Numbered from the stretch's first letter, positions 40,079 to 50,090 are shown. The stretch is DNA of 64,000 nt from Epithemia pelagica (GCA_946965045.2 OX337228.1:5332001-5396000); one strand, 5' to 3'. The notes: a model not told the origin generated them from the letters alone. Program-made: numbers and translations.

Positions 40079-42718
40079 CTAACGATCTTCGTTTACAACG
40101 GCGAGACGACTTACCCGCCGTTTCCGCCGGAATATGCGCCGGAGTTTACCTCTCTTCTTTGTCGATGCTCTAGACGCTCCCCCCTCTGAGGCTGTACTTC
40201 GCTCATCAGAGTGACTCGGCAAAAGGTCATGATTGGACTCACTTTCTTCGACAGACTCTTGATTTTGTTCAGAAGCCTCTTCTGTGGTAGGAGAACGATA
40301 AACAGTTTCTGCGTCGTTGTTCATGCCTCTCGGCTCACTCTCTCGCAATGCCAAGTGCGCGGTAAGGTTGAAGAGGACAAGGAACACCAGCAAAAAAACA
40401 GCTGAATAGGAATAGAAAATTCTTGCCGTTTCAAATGCGTCCCATCGCCATGAGGTAGCCTCGGCGTTTGGGTTCTTGACCCAAGAAGCCAGCAAGTGGA
40501 GTCCGTATGATTTCGAATCATGATTGCCAGTAGCGTTGACAGCCGTATCCGACGAGCACTCGGACCCAAACAGGTCATGTTCTTTGGGGTGTGAACAGGT
40601 GCTTTCTTGCGAATCAACAACGTCAGATCTCTTGTCGCTCGATGCTATCCATAGAGGCAAAGTTTCGTATATAAAACCAAGAAATACCTGAAAAGCAGCC
40701 TTCGTGAAACTCAAGACATACACTCCCCCCGAGACCAAGGCGACACACGCGCGAATGTTGTCGCTGTAATACTTCTTCATCTTGGCTCCAGTTTTTGCAC
40801 CAACATTCAAGGAAATGAACGCGTAGACCATAGAAATATCACAGACGAGAAAGTGAACAACACCGCATAACAGCGTGTATAAAACAACACACAGGGCCTG
40901 GAGAATCGCCATCCATTTCGGAGTGGACCGATGCTTGACACCGATTGAACTGAGAATTACCTCTGGGTTCAGAAGGAAAAAGAACAAAGAAATCAATCCT
41001 GACATGACAAAGAACCTCGTTTTCCGGTCATGAGAGTGTAAATAGTTGGTTGCCCGTCCAGACAGAGATACGTTTAGAGTGGTGCCTGTATCTGAACTGT
41101 CGTCCTTTTCGTTGCGATGGGTCTGAGCATCCCGCAACATATCGAGGCGTTCCTGCTTGGCGGCACTTCTCTCCTTTGGTTGAATTCGCCTCGCCGCCAT
41201 GTCTCGAATATCTTCGATATCTTTTTGCTTCCGCATTTCTTTCTTCTTCTGCTTTTCATGTATGAACGTACGCACGGGAGTGAAATGTTTCTTCGCAGAC
41301 GCAGAAGAACCTGAAATGAAGGTATGAGATTCCTCGTCAACGTTCGATTTTCCCGTTGAAACCAAAACCCCCGATGGAGAATTTGAGCACTCAGAATCTG
41401 ATGCAGTTTCCTTGCGGTTGTCGTAAATGTGATCCGAGGCGTCTGGCGGAGGAAGGGGACCACCCTTAAAATTCTGGTTCAAACCAGGAAGAGCACCACC
41501 TTCACCCATGGGTACAACCTCCTTTGGAAGAACCTTTAAATCAAGGTACTTTTCCAAAGTTTTTTCCGTGTTGTCTGGGCCTGCAAAAACCATTTTTGCC
41601 GCAACATTGTGATCAAAGAAATGTTTGACAATGGACCAAACCATACGAAAGATGAAGGGTGCGTTAATATTGATGATGGTTTTTGCAGCTTCTGGATAGT
41701 TATCTTGATCGAGTCTTGTTATGGCTTTGAAAACTGCGAGCAAATGCCGATCCAAATGAGCAGACGACAATCCCTTAAGATCTTCCACAACCAGAATCTG
41801 TCGGACTGGCCGACCATTCTTTCGTTCATAGTCTTTCAGCCATTCACCACGGCTTATTGTTTCACGAATCCAAATTGCATGCTTAATCATGTGTTCTGGG
41901 CCAAATCGGCGTACCATTTCCGGAGTGTCGGCCGAACCTATACGCTCCGTGTAGACGGGATCTCCATCTAAATCGTACCCTTTCAGAATGGCTCCAGGAA
42001 TATAATCTTTGATCAATCTCGGAGGCTCGTAGTCCTGTAAGATGGTATCCACGTTGTTTTCTAGACGCCACTGGATCATATTTCGAAACATCTTTTCGGC
42101 CGCGTGAACAGACCTTGACCGAGCTTCCATGAACCTGACAACATTATATGGTGCGTTCATATGGTGATCAATGTCAGTCAACCGTTCACCAAGCTCCACG
42201 AGATGTTCCTCCTCTTTTGCTGTCAGATTCCAGAGGTTGGATACCTTCTTCACTTCTTCTTTTGACCATGGATCAACAACTTTCGGTTTCACAGGAACAG
42301 AATTAGCCACGGAGGCAATCGTCGACACATCTTCGACCAAGTCACCCTTTTCCACTTCTACAGAATAGCTCTGCAATTCGCTTTTCCCCGACCTGGTAGA
42401 TACTGTAGAAGCCTCCGTAGCTTGTGTGGTTACCACTGAATTGCCCTGTGTCCGAGACGGTTGCTTTTCAGCGCTACTTTTCGATTCGGACTTCTTGGAT
42501 GATTCTCGCTTGGTGCGTCTGCTTGATTGTTTCGCCGAGAGTCGTCGCACGGAAAGAAACGATCTGCGAGAAGTTACACTGACGGCGTCTGATACTGATT
42601 CTTGTCCTTCGTCAGTTGAACAAGAAGCTGGGGTCTTCACGACGGAAGAAGCGTCATTTGCTTTTGTATTCACGCTGACATTCATCTTCGTCCTTGTCGA
42701 AGATGTCGCCCTCACCAT
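40079..42718 (-). CDS. Sec14/CRAL-TRIO lipid-binding protein with C-terminal membrane segments
   Basis: 879 residues from ATG 42716-42718; the frame is open a further 27 codons but without an ATG. The N-terminal 190 residues are Ser/Lys-rich. The CRAL-TRIO N part lies about 190-240 (MEARSRSVHAAEKMFRNMIQW) and the lipid-binding domain about 245-440: LVVEDLKGLSSAHLDR, YPEAAKTIININAPFIFRMV, KHFFDHNVAAKMVF and the end block VLPKEVVPMGEGG. After a charged coiled coil, there are several hydrophobic segments (for example FFVMSGLISLFFFLLN, ALCVVLYTLLCGVVHFLVC, VYVLSFTKAAFQVFLG and FLLVFLVLFNLTAHL). The tail is basic (RGKLRRIFRRKRRVSR). Sec14 domains move phosphatidylinositol or other lipids; here the membrane part would fix it to one organelle. 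The fusion to membrane segments is unusual. Confidence 0.85.
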   Translation of the reverse strand: MVRATSSTRTKMNVSVNTKANDASSVVKTPASCSTDEGQESVSDAVSVTSRRSFLSVRRLSAKQSSRRTKRESSKKSESKSSAEKQPSRTQGNSVVTTQATEASTVSTRSGKSELQSYSVEVEKGDLVEDVSTIASVANSVPVKPKVVDPWSKEEVKKVSNLWNLTAKEEEHLVELGERLTDIDHHMNAPYNVVRFMEARSRSVHAAEKMFRNMIQWRLENNVDTILQDYEPPRLIKDYIPGAILKGYDLDGDPVYTERIGSADTPEMVRRFGPEHMIKHAIWIRETISRGEWLKDYERKNGRPVRQILVVEDLKGLSSAHLDRHLLAVFKAITRLDQDNYPEAAKTIININAPFIFRMVWSIVKHFFDHNVAAKMVFAGPDNTEKTLEKYLDLKVLPKEVVPMGEGGALPGLNQNFKGGPLPPPDASDHIYDNRKETASDSECSNSPSGVLVSTGKSNVDEESHTFISGSSASAKKHFTPVRTFIHEKQKKKEMRKQKDIEDIRDMAARRIQPKERSAAKQERLDMLRDAQTHRNEKDDSSDTGTTLNVSLSGRATNYLHSHDRKTRFFVMSGLISLFFFLLNPEVILSSIGVKHRSTPKWMAILQALCVVLYTLLCGVVHFLVCDISMVYAFISLNVGAKTGAKMKKYYSDNIRACVALVSGGVYVLSFTKAAFQVFLGFIYETLPLWIASSDKRSDVVDSQESTCSHPKEHDLFGSECSSDTAVNATGNHDSKSYGLHLLASWVKNPNAEATSWRWDAFETARIFYSYSAVFLLVFLVLFNLTAHLALRESEPRGMNNDAETVYRSPTTEEASEQNQESVEESESNHDLLPSHSDERSTASEGGASRASTKKRGKLRRIFRRKRRVSRLAVVNEDR

Positions 42719-43091
42719 GCTTTTGCGCTTTTGTCTCGACGTGGTTCTTGTTTTCAACAACTGCTGGATTTGTCGTCTTATTATTGGCAATGGGAACACA
42801 AAAGAAGAGGATAAGACTACCTGGTAATACGCATTAGAGTCTTGTTGGCGTCACAAACCACTGGGCGTACACGAGTCGCTTGTATTTGGAGTTACTTCCA
42901 AGCGAGAACATACTTTTCTTGTAGCGATTGTGAAAATTACATAATCTCATCAGAATAATTCGCCACTAAAAAGCGACTACAACGTGCTTGGGAGTAGTAT
43001 GTCCTGTTGAAGTGGGATTTTCTCCACGCCCATTTGCACAAAGTTGGAGAGACTTGCCGACGAGGAACGTCCTCTAAAAAGAAGAATCACC
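42719..43091. other. Divergent intergenic region, 373 bp
   Basis: Between the Sec14 gene (minus) and the repeat-protein gene (plus). It holds both promoters. No motif is convincing. Confidence 0.4.
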
Positions 43092-44150
43092 ATGTCTATA
43101 ATCCGAAGAAAGGTGGTAAGGGTGGCTATTTTTTTGGCCTCCTCTGTAATGTTGGTCTCCCGCCCGGCCACTGCCTTTCCTACAGCCAAAACAACGATAA
43201 CAACAACGACGACAATAGTGCTTCCAGGGAACGACTTCAGATGGTACTTGCTGGCCTTATCTTCACCACAAGAACGGTCAGAACCAAACGATGATTCAGG
43301 CGTAGATCCAAGCCGAAGTCAAACGTCAGCCACCCCAATGTCATCGTCACCAGAATCCAAGCGTGGCTATCGATTTGGAGATCTAACGCGATCCTTTGTG
43401 GGTGGTCGTGTGGCAGCACTTACTGGTAAAGACAATTACGAATTCGGTGACGTATCACGCAAATTCAGCGGTATTGTCTCGAACTGGACTTCTTCCAATC
43501 TACAACAAGACCAAGACAATGTAGACGAAAATTCAACCTATACGTATCGCGTGGGAGATGTGACAAAATGGCTGCTTCGTGAAATTCGCAATACTCCCTC
43601 ATCAGCATCTTCGTATCAGTTTGGAGACCTGACTAAGTCCTGGGTATCGAACTATACGGGCGAAGAAGAGTATAGAGTGGGTGATTTGAGTCGAGCCGTA
43701 CTGAGACGCGTCGAATCCGGGGAATATTCTGTGGGTGATGTCTTTCTTGCCATGCGTGTCTTGTTATGGGCTGGTTTCACCACTTTTGCACCTGTGGTAG
43801 GGAACTTACCCTTGACACTTGTCGTCAATTTGATCAATTTCGGTTTGGCACAAGAAGTTTCGGGTCGATTGACGACGGCCTTGGCCGAATGGCTCGATCA
43901 ACAACTGAAGAAAGCCTTAACTGGCAATGCGAAGTACGTGGTGGGAGATTTTACCAGGGAACGACTGGAACAAGGATTGGCCAAGTTCACTGGGAAAGAG
44001 CAGTATGAAATCGGAGACATCACACGAACCATTCAACGAATACAGAGCAACAGTGTCAACAAGAACAGCACTCCTCAAACACTATCTTTGTCGACAGAGG
44101 TCTTGTCTGCCTTAGACCAAGTCAGGCAAAAGAGCAAAATGCCAAAGTGA
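43092..44150 (+). CDS. Plastid-targeted protein with eight Y-x-h-G-D repeats
   Basis: 352 residues from ATG 43092 (the open frame starts at a TTG 16 codons upstream). The N-terminus is a signal peptide with RPATAF-PT, a plastid motif, and a Thr-rich transit-like stretch. Eight units of the form Y-x-[FVI]-G-D-[LVIF]-[ST/F]-[RK] start at Tyr 93, 116, 152, 175, 194, 212, 282 and 305 (examples YRFGDLTRSFVGG, YEFGDVSRKFSG, YVVGDFTRERLE and YEIGDITRTIQR). Units are 18-36 residues apart, except for a hydrophobic segment of about 40 residues (MRVLLWAGFTTFAPVV and LTLVVNLINFGLAQ) between units six and seven, likely membrane-embedded. I do not recognise a named family; this looks like an algal plastid repeat protein. 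Function unknown. Confidence 0.75.
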   Translation: MSIIRRKVVRVAIFLASSVMLVSRPATAFPTAKTTITTTTTIVLPGNDFRWYLLALSSPQERSEPNDDSGVDPSRSQTSATPMSSSPESKRGYRFGDLTRSFVGGRVAALTGKDNYEFGDVSRKFSGIVSNWTSSNLQQDQDNVDENSTYTYRVGDVTKWLLREIRNTPSSASSYQFGDLTKSWVSNYTGEEEYRVGDLSRAVLRRVESGEYSVGDVFLAMRVLLWAGFTTFAPVVGNLPLTLVVNLINFGLAQEVSGRLTTALAEWLDQQLKKALTGNAKYVVGDFTRERLEQGLAKFTGKEQYEIGDITRTIQRIQSNSVNKNSTPQTLSLSTEVLSALDQVRQKSKMPK

Positions 44151-44468
44151 GAACGAATGACGGGTTTGGTAGATTTTCATTTGACCAGATCCTACTCCTA
44201 GAGGAGTACTATGATTAGACATACTCGTACTCCTCTAGCAAGACCCTCTTCTCGACGTGTAGAAGGGGTAGACCATATTGATGACGAACAGACGCTGGAG
44301 CTGCAGCTGGAGCAACCCTCGGGTGGCATCTCCAGCTGCCGAAGAATCTTTCGCACGTCATCTTTTGGTGTGGCGAACATGTACCCCCGATGCCAATAAG
44401 ACATCACGATCGCAGATAGGTTATGATGGATGATAGGCCAGAGAGCTGAATCAACCTGACAAAACGAA
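44151..44468. other. Intergenic, 318 bp, with repeated palindromic motif
   Basis: No gene is seen. Palindromic ACTCCTAGAGGAGTA is at about 44194-44208 and a further TACTCCTCTAG at 44228-44238, related to the 8-mer found elsewhere. Confidence 0.5.
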
Positions 44469-46328
44469 ATGAACAATAATGGGAAACTACGAAGATACTT
44501 GAGCATTCATCTTGTGTGTATGGTCCTGGCGAATGCTTGCTCCATCTGCTATGCGTTTCAGGGCGCAGTTGCCATCGCACATCTGCGTGGACAGCCTTTC
44601 AAGATCGATGGCAGACCCCAACACCAACAAAGCGTTGGGCATCGATCAGGCATGATATGCTTTCCGTATTCGCGGAGAGAAGTTTCTACGTCTCCCTTTT
44701 CTTTCGGTGATAGAAAGTGTCTCTTTTCAAGGGAATCACAAAGAGAAGCTAGCCTTTGGCGTAAATCAAATGAACACTCCGGTGACATTGACCAGCATAA
44801 GGGCTGGATGGATTTTTTCATATCTCGTCAATTTCGACGCGATGTCAATGCCAGGAGAAAGGTGTATATATCAGATTGGGTCGACGGCTTTAGAGATCTC
44901 AAGAAAGTTGTGCCAGCTTCCTTGTTCCTGTATTTTGCTTGTCTCGCTCCAGTTGTGAGCTTTGGCACTATCTCCGCACTGATTACAGACGGTAACATTG
45001 GGATCGTTGAATACATACTAAGCTCCAGTTTGAGTGGCATGGTCTATTCAATGATCTGTGGGCAACCGATGGCATTCATCGCACCAACAGGTCTTACATT
45101 GGCTTTCATAGGAGCTTTATTTAAGTTCTGTGGCCTCAAGGGACTTCCTTTTTTTCCAATCTACTCATGCGTGGGCTTATGGACGAGCGGCTTGTTCATT
45201 GCTCTTGGACTCGGAGGTGCTGGTTCCCTAATTCGATTCTGCACCCGCTTTACCGACGAGGTCTTCAACGCTCTCTTGAGCGTTAATTTCATCTATGAGG
45301 GATTGGCATCACTTCGTCGTAACTTCCAAGAATCCGATCCATCAAACCTTACAATGGCATTTGTTTCGCTCACTGTTTCATGGGCCACGTGGTTTCTCAC
45401 CACTGCAGCTACAACCTTTGAATACAGCCGATACTTCAACCAGAAAGTGCGCACATCTATCAAGAATTTTGGACCTCTTATTGTATTTGTCTTAATGTCT
45501 GTCCTCAACCAACTCCCCATAATAAGAAACATTGGGGTTCCAACTTTGGCTATCCCCGAAACGCTCCATCTCTCGGGAAGTCGCTCATTTTTGGTCAGTT
45601 TGAGTTCGGTTCCATTTTACGCAAAAATTCTTTGCGCCTTTCCGGCAATCTTGCTTTGTGGTCTTTTCTTTATGGACCAAAACATCAGCGTACTTGTTGT
45701 GAACAAACCGGAGAATAGACTTCGAAAACCTGTCGCTTACAACCTCGATATGGTAGCTTTGGGGATCGTTACGTTGGGCCTTTCCCTTACGGGTCTACCA
45801 TGGATGTGTGGTGCAACTGTCCAATCCTTGAGTCATGTGAGGGCACTGACAGAAACTCGCTTCAATGAAGAAACCGGTGAACCCGAAATAGCTCGAGTGA
45901 CGGAGACCCGTCTTACTGGATTTTTGGTTCATGCGCTCATCCTTTGCACCCTCCGACTCTTGCCACTTCTTGGCTTTGTTCCCCTTCCGGTAGTTTCTGG
46001 AGTCTTTGTATTCCTCGGGTGCAAACTCATGTCTGGAAACTCGTTTCTGCGCCGAATCCTGGATGTCTTCGTTGAAAAAAGCAGGCTGAAAGAGGGGCTT
46101 CTCTCTGAAGGGCACCCCATTCTGAAAATTGGTCGACCGAAAACTGCGGCCTACACCGCAGTTCAGGTTTTATGTTTGATTAGCCTTTGGCTGTTCAAAC
46201 AGAACGACAGCATATCAATTTTCTTCCCCAGTGTGATTGGCTTCCTCATGGTGATTCGAACATATCTTCTGCCTCGCTTCTTCACAGAGAAAGAGCTCAC
46301 GGCACTAGGTGACCCGACTCCGCAATGA
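44469..46328 (+). CDS. SLC4-family anion (bicarbonate or borate) transporter, plastid-type N-terminus
   Basis: 619 residues. The first 30 are a signal peptide ending in CYAF-QG, the plastid-type Phe motif, then a Ser/Arg-rich transit-like part to about 105. The rest is the membrane domain of the SLC4 family, which includes band 3, bicarbonate transporters and borate exporters. Family marks are DWVDGFRDLKKVVPASLFLYFACLAP (about 138), CGQPMAFIAPTGLTLAF (about 195), LMSVLNQLPIIRNIGVPTL, LPWMCGATVQSLSHVRALTE (about 450), and PLPVVSGVFVFLGCKLMSG. The N-terminal cytosolic domain of band 3 is absent, so it is a short form as in plants and protists. Diatom SLC4 proteins take up bicarbonate in the carbon-concentrating mechanism; substrate and placement here are inferred. 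Upstream on the same strand is the plastid repeat protein. Confidence 0.85.
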   Translation: MNNNGKLRRYLSIHLVCMVLANACSICYAFQGAVAIAHLRGQPFKIDGRPQHQQSVGHRSGMICFPYSRREVSTSPFSFGDRKCLFSRESQREASLWRKSNEHSGDIDQHKGWMDFFISRQFRRDVNARRKVYISDWVDGFRDLKKVVPASLFLYFACLAPVVSFGTISALITDGNIGIVEYILSSSLSGMVYSMICGQPMAFIAPTGLTLAFIGALFKFCGLKGLPFFPIYSCVGLWTSGLFIALGLGGAGSLIRFCTRFTDEVFNALLSVNFIYEGLASLRRNFQESDPSNLTMAFVSLTVSWATWFLTTAATTFEYSRYFNQKVRTSIKNFGPLIVFVLMSVLNQLPIIRNIGVPTLAIPETLHLSGSRSFLVSLSSVPFYAKILCAFPAILLCGLFFMDQNISVLVVNKPENRLRKPVAYNLDMVALGIVTLGLSLTGLPWMCGATVQSLSHVRALTETRFNEETGEPEIARVTETRLTGFLVHALILCTLRLLPLLGFVPLPVVSGVFVFLGCKLMSGNSFLRRILDVFVEKSRLKEGLLSEGHPILKIGRPKTAAYTAVQVLCLISLWLFKQNDSISIFFPSVIGFLMVIRTYLLPRFFTEKELTALGDPTPQ

Positions 46329-47258
46329 AAGAGGACAAGGTAGATGAGGAGCAGCGAAGTCACGGAATCCGCAAGATCTGAGTCCAATGAGGGCCATAAC
46401 GCAATAGTCATCTCATTAAGCGTTGAAAATGTAGTGTATCTTTTGCGTGATCCCTATGAGCTACGCCTATCTCTCAAGCATATTTCGTTAGAGGTGACGT
46501 GCGAGTCTGAATAGTGGATGTTTTAGGCTTCTTACGGGTTGCTCTACATTTGACGAAAAGAAATGCAATGCTACTTTGAACTTTCTTAGGAGTAGTATGA
46601 ACACCATTATCGACTATCGACGGAAGTTGGGGAAATCGGCCCTATTATGCACAATCAGGGTTTTGTGGCAAAAAACAAGGTCTCTAGGTAGGGTATATTG
46701 TACTCCTAAGGAACTTTTCCCAAGTTTCCAAGGGGGGATGCACGAGGATACACGACCACTAATGGAATGTGGACATTACACACGAATTATTGGATGAAAG
46801 ACTTGAGTCATGTGTTATCTCTTATCTCCACAGCTGCCATATCTCTGGCTGGTCAATCCTTTCAAGTGCACTGAAACCTGGTGTCGTATCGTGTCATCGG
46901 AGACAAATTGAAATTGTGGGTACGATATTGCTGGGAATTGTGCGTCACATAGAGGGCTACCCCCTAGCGGAAGGGTGAGTCCAGGTTGATCGTGATTCAG
47001 GGTGAATTCTCATACTCACCGGCGCGATTCTCAAAATCGGCGATTTTCCGTCTTTGACAAAAACTCACAACAAGAACAACGCAATCACTACGATACTGAT
47101 TTTGTTGCGGTTGTTACAACACTCATGGCCCCTCCCCATCCGACCCGAGTTGTTCGCCCTGTCTCTACCAACCCAAGGGACCATCCTGGCGTGGAAACCA
47201 ACCGTTCCGACCCACTGCTTCCATTTAGCTCTCAGTACCAAGACAGTGCAATGGGAAG
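46329..47258. other. Intergenic, about 930 bp, upstream of the nested retrotransposons
   Basis: No gene is recognised. It has two copies of the intergenic 8-mer (46587-46594 and 46701-46708). It ends at the first base of the 5' LTR of element C; the five bases before it (GGAAG) should be repeated after the 3' LTR outside the window. Confidence 0.5.
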
Positions 47259-47427
47259 TGAAAAGGGTGCGACCTAATGGAGACTAGCCTAGAGCTGACT
47301 CACAAGGTCCTACGTCACCTTGCCCAACCAGCCTCACACTTGGACTGACGCACTACTTGCATATCTTTTAGGAACGTACGAACTAGTTAATCTTCTATCA
47401 TAATTTTCCCAATTCATCCCCTTTTCA
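47259..47427 (+). repeat. 5' LTR of element C
   Basis: 169 bp, starts TGAAAAGGG and ends TTTTCA, so it has the canonical TG...CA ends. The first 92 bases recur at 63909-64000. The right border is set by the CA next to a primer-binding site. Confidence 0.85.
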
Positions 47428-47442
47428 GGTTATGAGCCCAAG
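47428..47442 (+). promoter_or_regulatory. Primer-binding site of element C, matches tRNA-Met anticodon stem-loop
   Basis: GGTTATGAGCCCAAG directly follows the LTR. Its complement contains GGGCTCATAACC, the anticodon arm of initiator tRNA-Met with CAT in the loop, as in yeast. The Drosophila copia element is known to be primed in this internal way by a cut tRNA half. Confidence 0.65.
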
Positions 47443-47621
47443 AATCACGCGATAAAGCCTGTTGCGAGAAGACCATAACGATTTCGGTGGACCAGTTCAA
47501 GCGTTCGACGTTGAGGAAATCCGTCTGAACGGCCGTTGAAGTCCAAGACCTACCAGTTTCGATAGCCAGTGTTGCATCGAAGAAGCAAGAACCAGGTGGT
47601 TTCGTTGCGATTTTCCAGTGA

Positions 47622-49074
47622 ATGGAAACCATAGCTGACTTCCTCAGACTCGGAGCAGCTGCTAACAGAGAAGACTCTGACTCTTCAAGAATTCCAGGCT
47701 GGTCCTCTGACGAATCAAGCTTAAGTAGTATTGAAACAATGAGTACTAAGGTCGTTATAAACGGAGAAGAGGTTGAAGTGAATACCAGTGCCACTCCGTC
47801 CCAAGATGTGGAAACAGCCCTGTTCAAGAAAGAAGACCGTGAAGGAATGGGTGCAGAGAAGCGCCAAGAACTGTTCTCGAAGGCTGCTGCTTCGACCCCT
47901 GCCAAATTCGATCTGCTCTCAGCCAATATCACAGACGTGAAACAGCTGGAAGAGTGTTATAATCTTAACTTGATGGTTTCCCGTCTTAAGAGTCAACATA
48001 TCATGTATGATATGCACGACGTGTTCACAATTGTTACACCCGATGGTACAAGACCAAACCTCAAGACAGACGCTCCTCCGAAAGACTTATATACGTACTA
48101 TGGAGAGCTTTCTGAAGAAGACGTTGCTGCCAGTAATGAGTGGTACTCAACTTGGCCAAGAAAGTCCTGGTATCGTGAAAATTTGATGCTCACGGCGAAG
48201 CAACTTGAAGCAAGCATGAAAAATGCCCTTTGGACGAAAGTCTATGAACGGTATAAACGGTATAAGACCGAGCAACAAGGAGGTCCCTTACTTTTCGTCA
48301 TCATGATGAAACTACTTGTTACCCACACGGAACAAGCTACAAAGACGCTAGTAGACACTGTTGAGAATCTTAAGATCTCTAAAGTTCGCGGTGAGAAGTG
48401 AGAACGTCTCGAAAATTGTGAGCCTTATCCTTGGCGCACACGAGCGATTGGAAGCTATTGCAACTGTCCCCGACGACTTCTCTAAAACTGTTCTAAAAGT
48501 TCTACAGACTAGTTCTGTGGATCAGTTCAACAAAGTCTTTGAACTAATCGAGAGTCAAGCACGAATCGCCGGTGCTCTGTCACGATCTACACCCTCTACC
48601 CAAGCTCAATTCAAGATCCCTTCTGTTGAAGCCTTGTTGGATCTAGCCGAACAAGAGTACCTCTCATTGTGCCGTTCCAACGACTGGACGGGCATCAAGA
48701 CACGAGGAAGTCCCTCAACCTTCACAGCTGGTGGTACCAAGTCTGATTCTGGTGGCCGCAAGTTCAAGCCCGTCTGTTGGAACTGCGGTGGAGAGCATAC
48801 GATCAAGGATTGTCCCAAACCCAAAAATGAAGCCTTGATCGAAGCCAACCGCCAGAAGTACAATGCCAAGAAGAAAGCTCGCGAGAATGGATCGGGTGAT
48901 CGTTCTCGTACTTCCAACAAATGGCGTCCCCCTTCGTCTGAAGAGAACCGAAAACGAGTCATTGATGGAAAGACCATGTACTGGGATGCCTCTTCCAAGC
49001 GTTGGAACAAGGCTCAAGGGAATGTCGCGACTGATACCGACACCACTCCAACCGATACGACCACACAAGTGTGA
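47622..49074 (+). pseudogene. gag: gag of element C, frameshifted
   Basis: Two overlapping frames, 47622-48401 and about 48361-49074, together form one Gag. The first has the capsid-like part with LWTKVYERYKRYKTEQQGGP; the second has the zinc knuckle CWNCGGEHTIKDC (48775-48813, a CX2CX3HX4C variant that is one residue short of the usual spacing) followed by a basic tail. They are separated by a 7-bp tandem duplication GTGAGAA at 48391-48404; a single copy would keep one frame. After the TGA at 49072-49074 the same frame stays open and protein-like to about 49198, so this stop may also be a lesion. Gag would package the RNA into virus-like particles; this copy cannot make it whole. Confidence 0.85.
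48391..48404 (+). repeat. 7-bp tandem duplication that shifts the gag frame
   Basis: GTGAGAA occurs twice back to back (48391-48397 and 48398-48404). The frame before it and the frame after it differ, and both are gag-like. Confidence 0.85.
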
Positions 49075-49287
49075 ATTGCTGGCGCTACTGCCAATGTAGC
49101 CTCCACTGGAACCACAGGGACGACGAATGCCCAATCTCGTCGCGTAATTGAACGCACCCTGGAGTCCTTGATGACCCAGGTGCAAAACCTCTCTTGATGG
49201 TGTGGCCGTCGACTTCCTGTCGATGTAGGCCTCTTTTTCCCGATAACCTCATCTCCCAGGAGGGGTACCTGGGTTGATTTAGTTTGG

Positions 49288-50090
49288 TTGTTGCTTTGCG
49301 TTTTTCTGAGCGTGTTTTTCTCCTTGCATTTCTGTTCGATGATGCCCTGGGCCTTATCTTTCGTCGCCATCTGGTTGCGAGAGGGAGGTCCGCGTGGTGG
49401 CTATTCTTCGTTCCCTTATGCCACCTTTGGTCCCAACCAGATACAACGACGACGACGGCGTTACAAGACTCGAATTTATCACGTGTGACGCCGGTTTACT
49501 ACTAATATAATGGCCTTTGACTGCACAACGGATTCAACGGTTACATGGGCTGGTACGATTGACTGTCAACGGACCCACAACGACGACGACGGCGTTACAA
49601 GACTCGAATTTATCACGTGCGACGCCGGTTTACTACTAATATAATGGCCTTTGACTGCACAACGGATTCAACGGTTACATGGGCTGGTACGATTGACTGT
49701 CAACGGACCCCTTTTACTAAGGCCCGAGTGCCCTCTGTCCGAAGACGCGCGAGGCGAAACAAGAAACGAGCGCGAAGGCGGCACAAGAAATCTACCAGAC
49801 CAAAGAAAACTACGCATGACACCTATGGTTTCAACTACCAAGGCATCTATGTCCCTACAACATGGACAATACAAGACGAGCCGCCTCTAGATCCAACATC
49901 AGAGCGACTATCTCGTTGGTTTGGGTCAGCTGAGGAGCTTCAGTCCGCAATTTAGAAGCCATGGCCGAGAAAGGGACCGGATCCATTGGCCCAGTTTCGT
50001 GCCATTCGCGCATTGAGTGGCTCCACATTCTCAAGATCTCGGTCACCCGAGAAACGAATGCAGCAAGCAATGATTGCCGCTGCCAAGTAA
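49288..50090 (+). pseudogene. pol leader of element C, broken by a 134-bp duplication and stops
   Basis: A hydrophobic-then-basic leader begins in frame 49288-49488 (no clear ATG; ATG codons at about 49339). The basic part (QRRRRRYKTRIYHV) appears again in the second duplication unit, in another frame since 134 is not a multiple of three. From 49577 the frame continues through MAFDCTTDSTVTWAGTIDC, a Lys/Arg-rich region and THDTYGFNYQGIYVP, which matches the protein upstream of the protease in diatom copia elements. In the same frame lie TAG at 49953-49955 and TAA at 50088-50090, after which the pol frame follows. The first unit also has TGA where the second has CGA. These breaks suggest a decayed copy. 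Confidence 0.7.
49443..49710 (+). repeat. 134-bp tandem duplication in the pol leader
   Basis: Units 49443-49576 and 49577-49710 are identical except for one T/C difference that I could see (GTGTGACG against GTGCGACG). The unit length shifts the frame by two. Confidence 0.9.
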
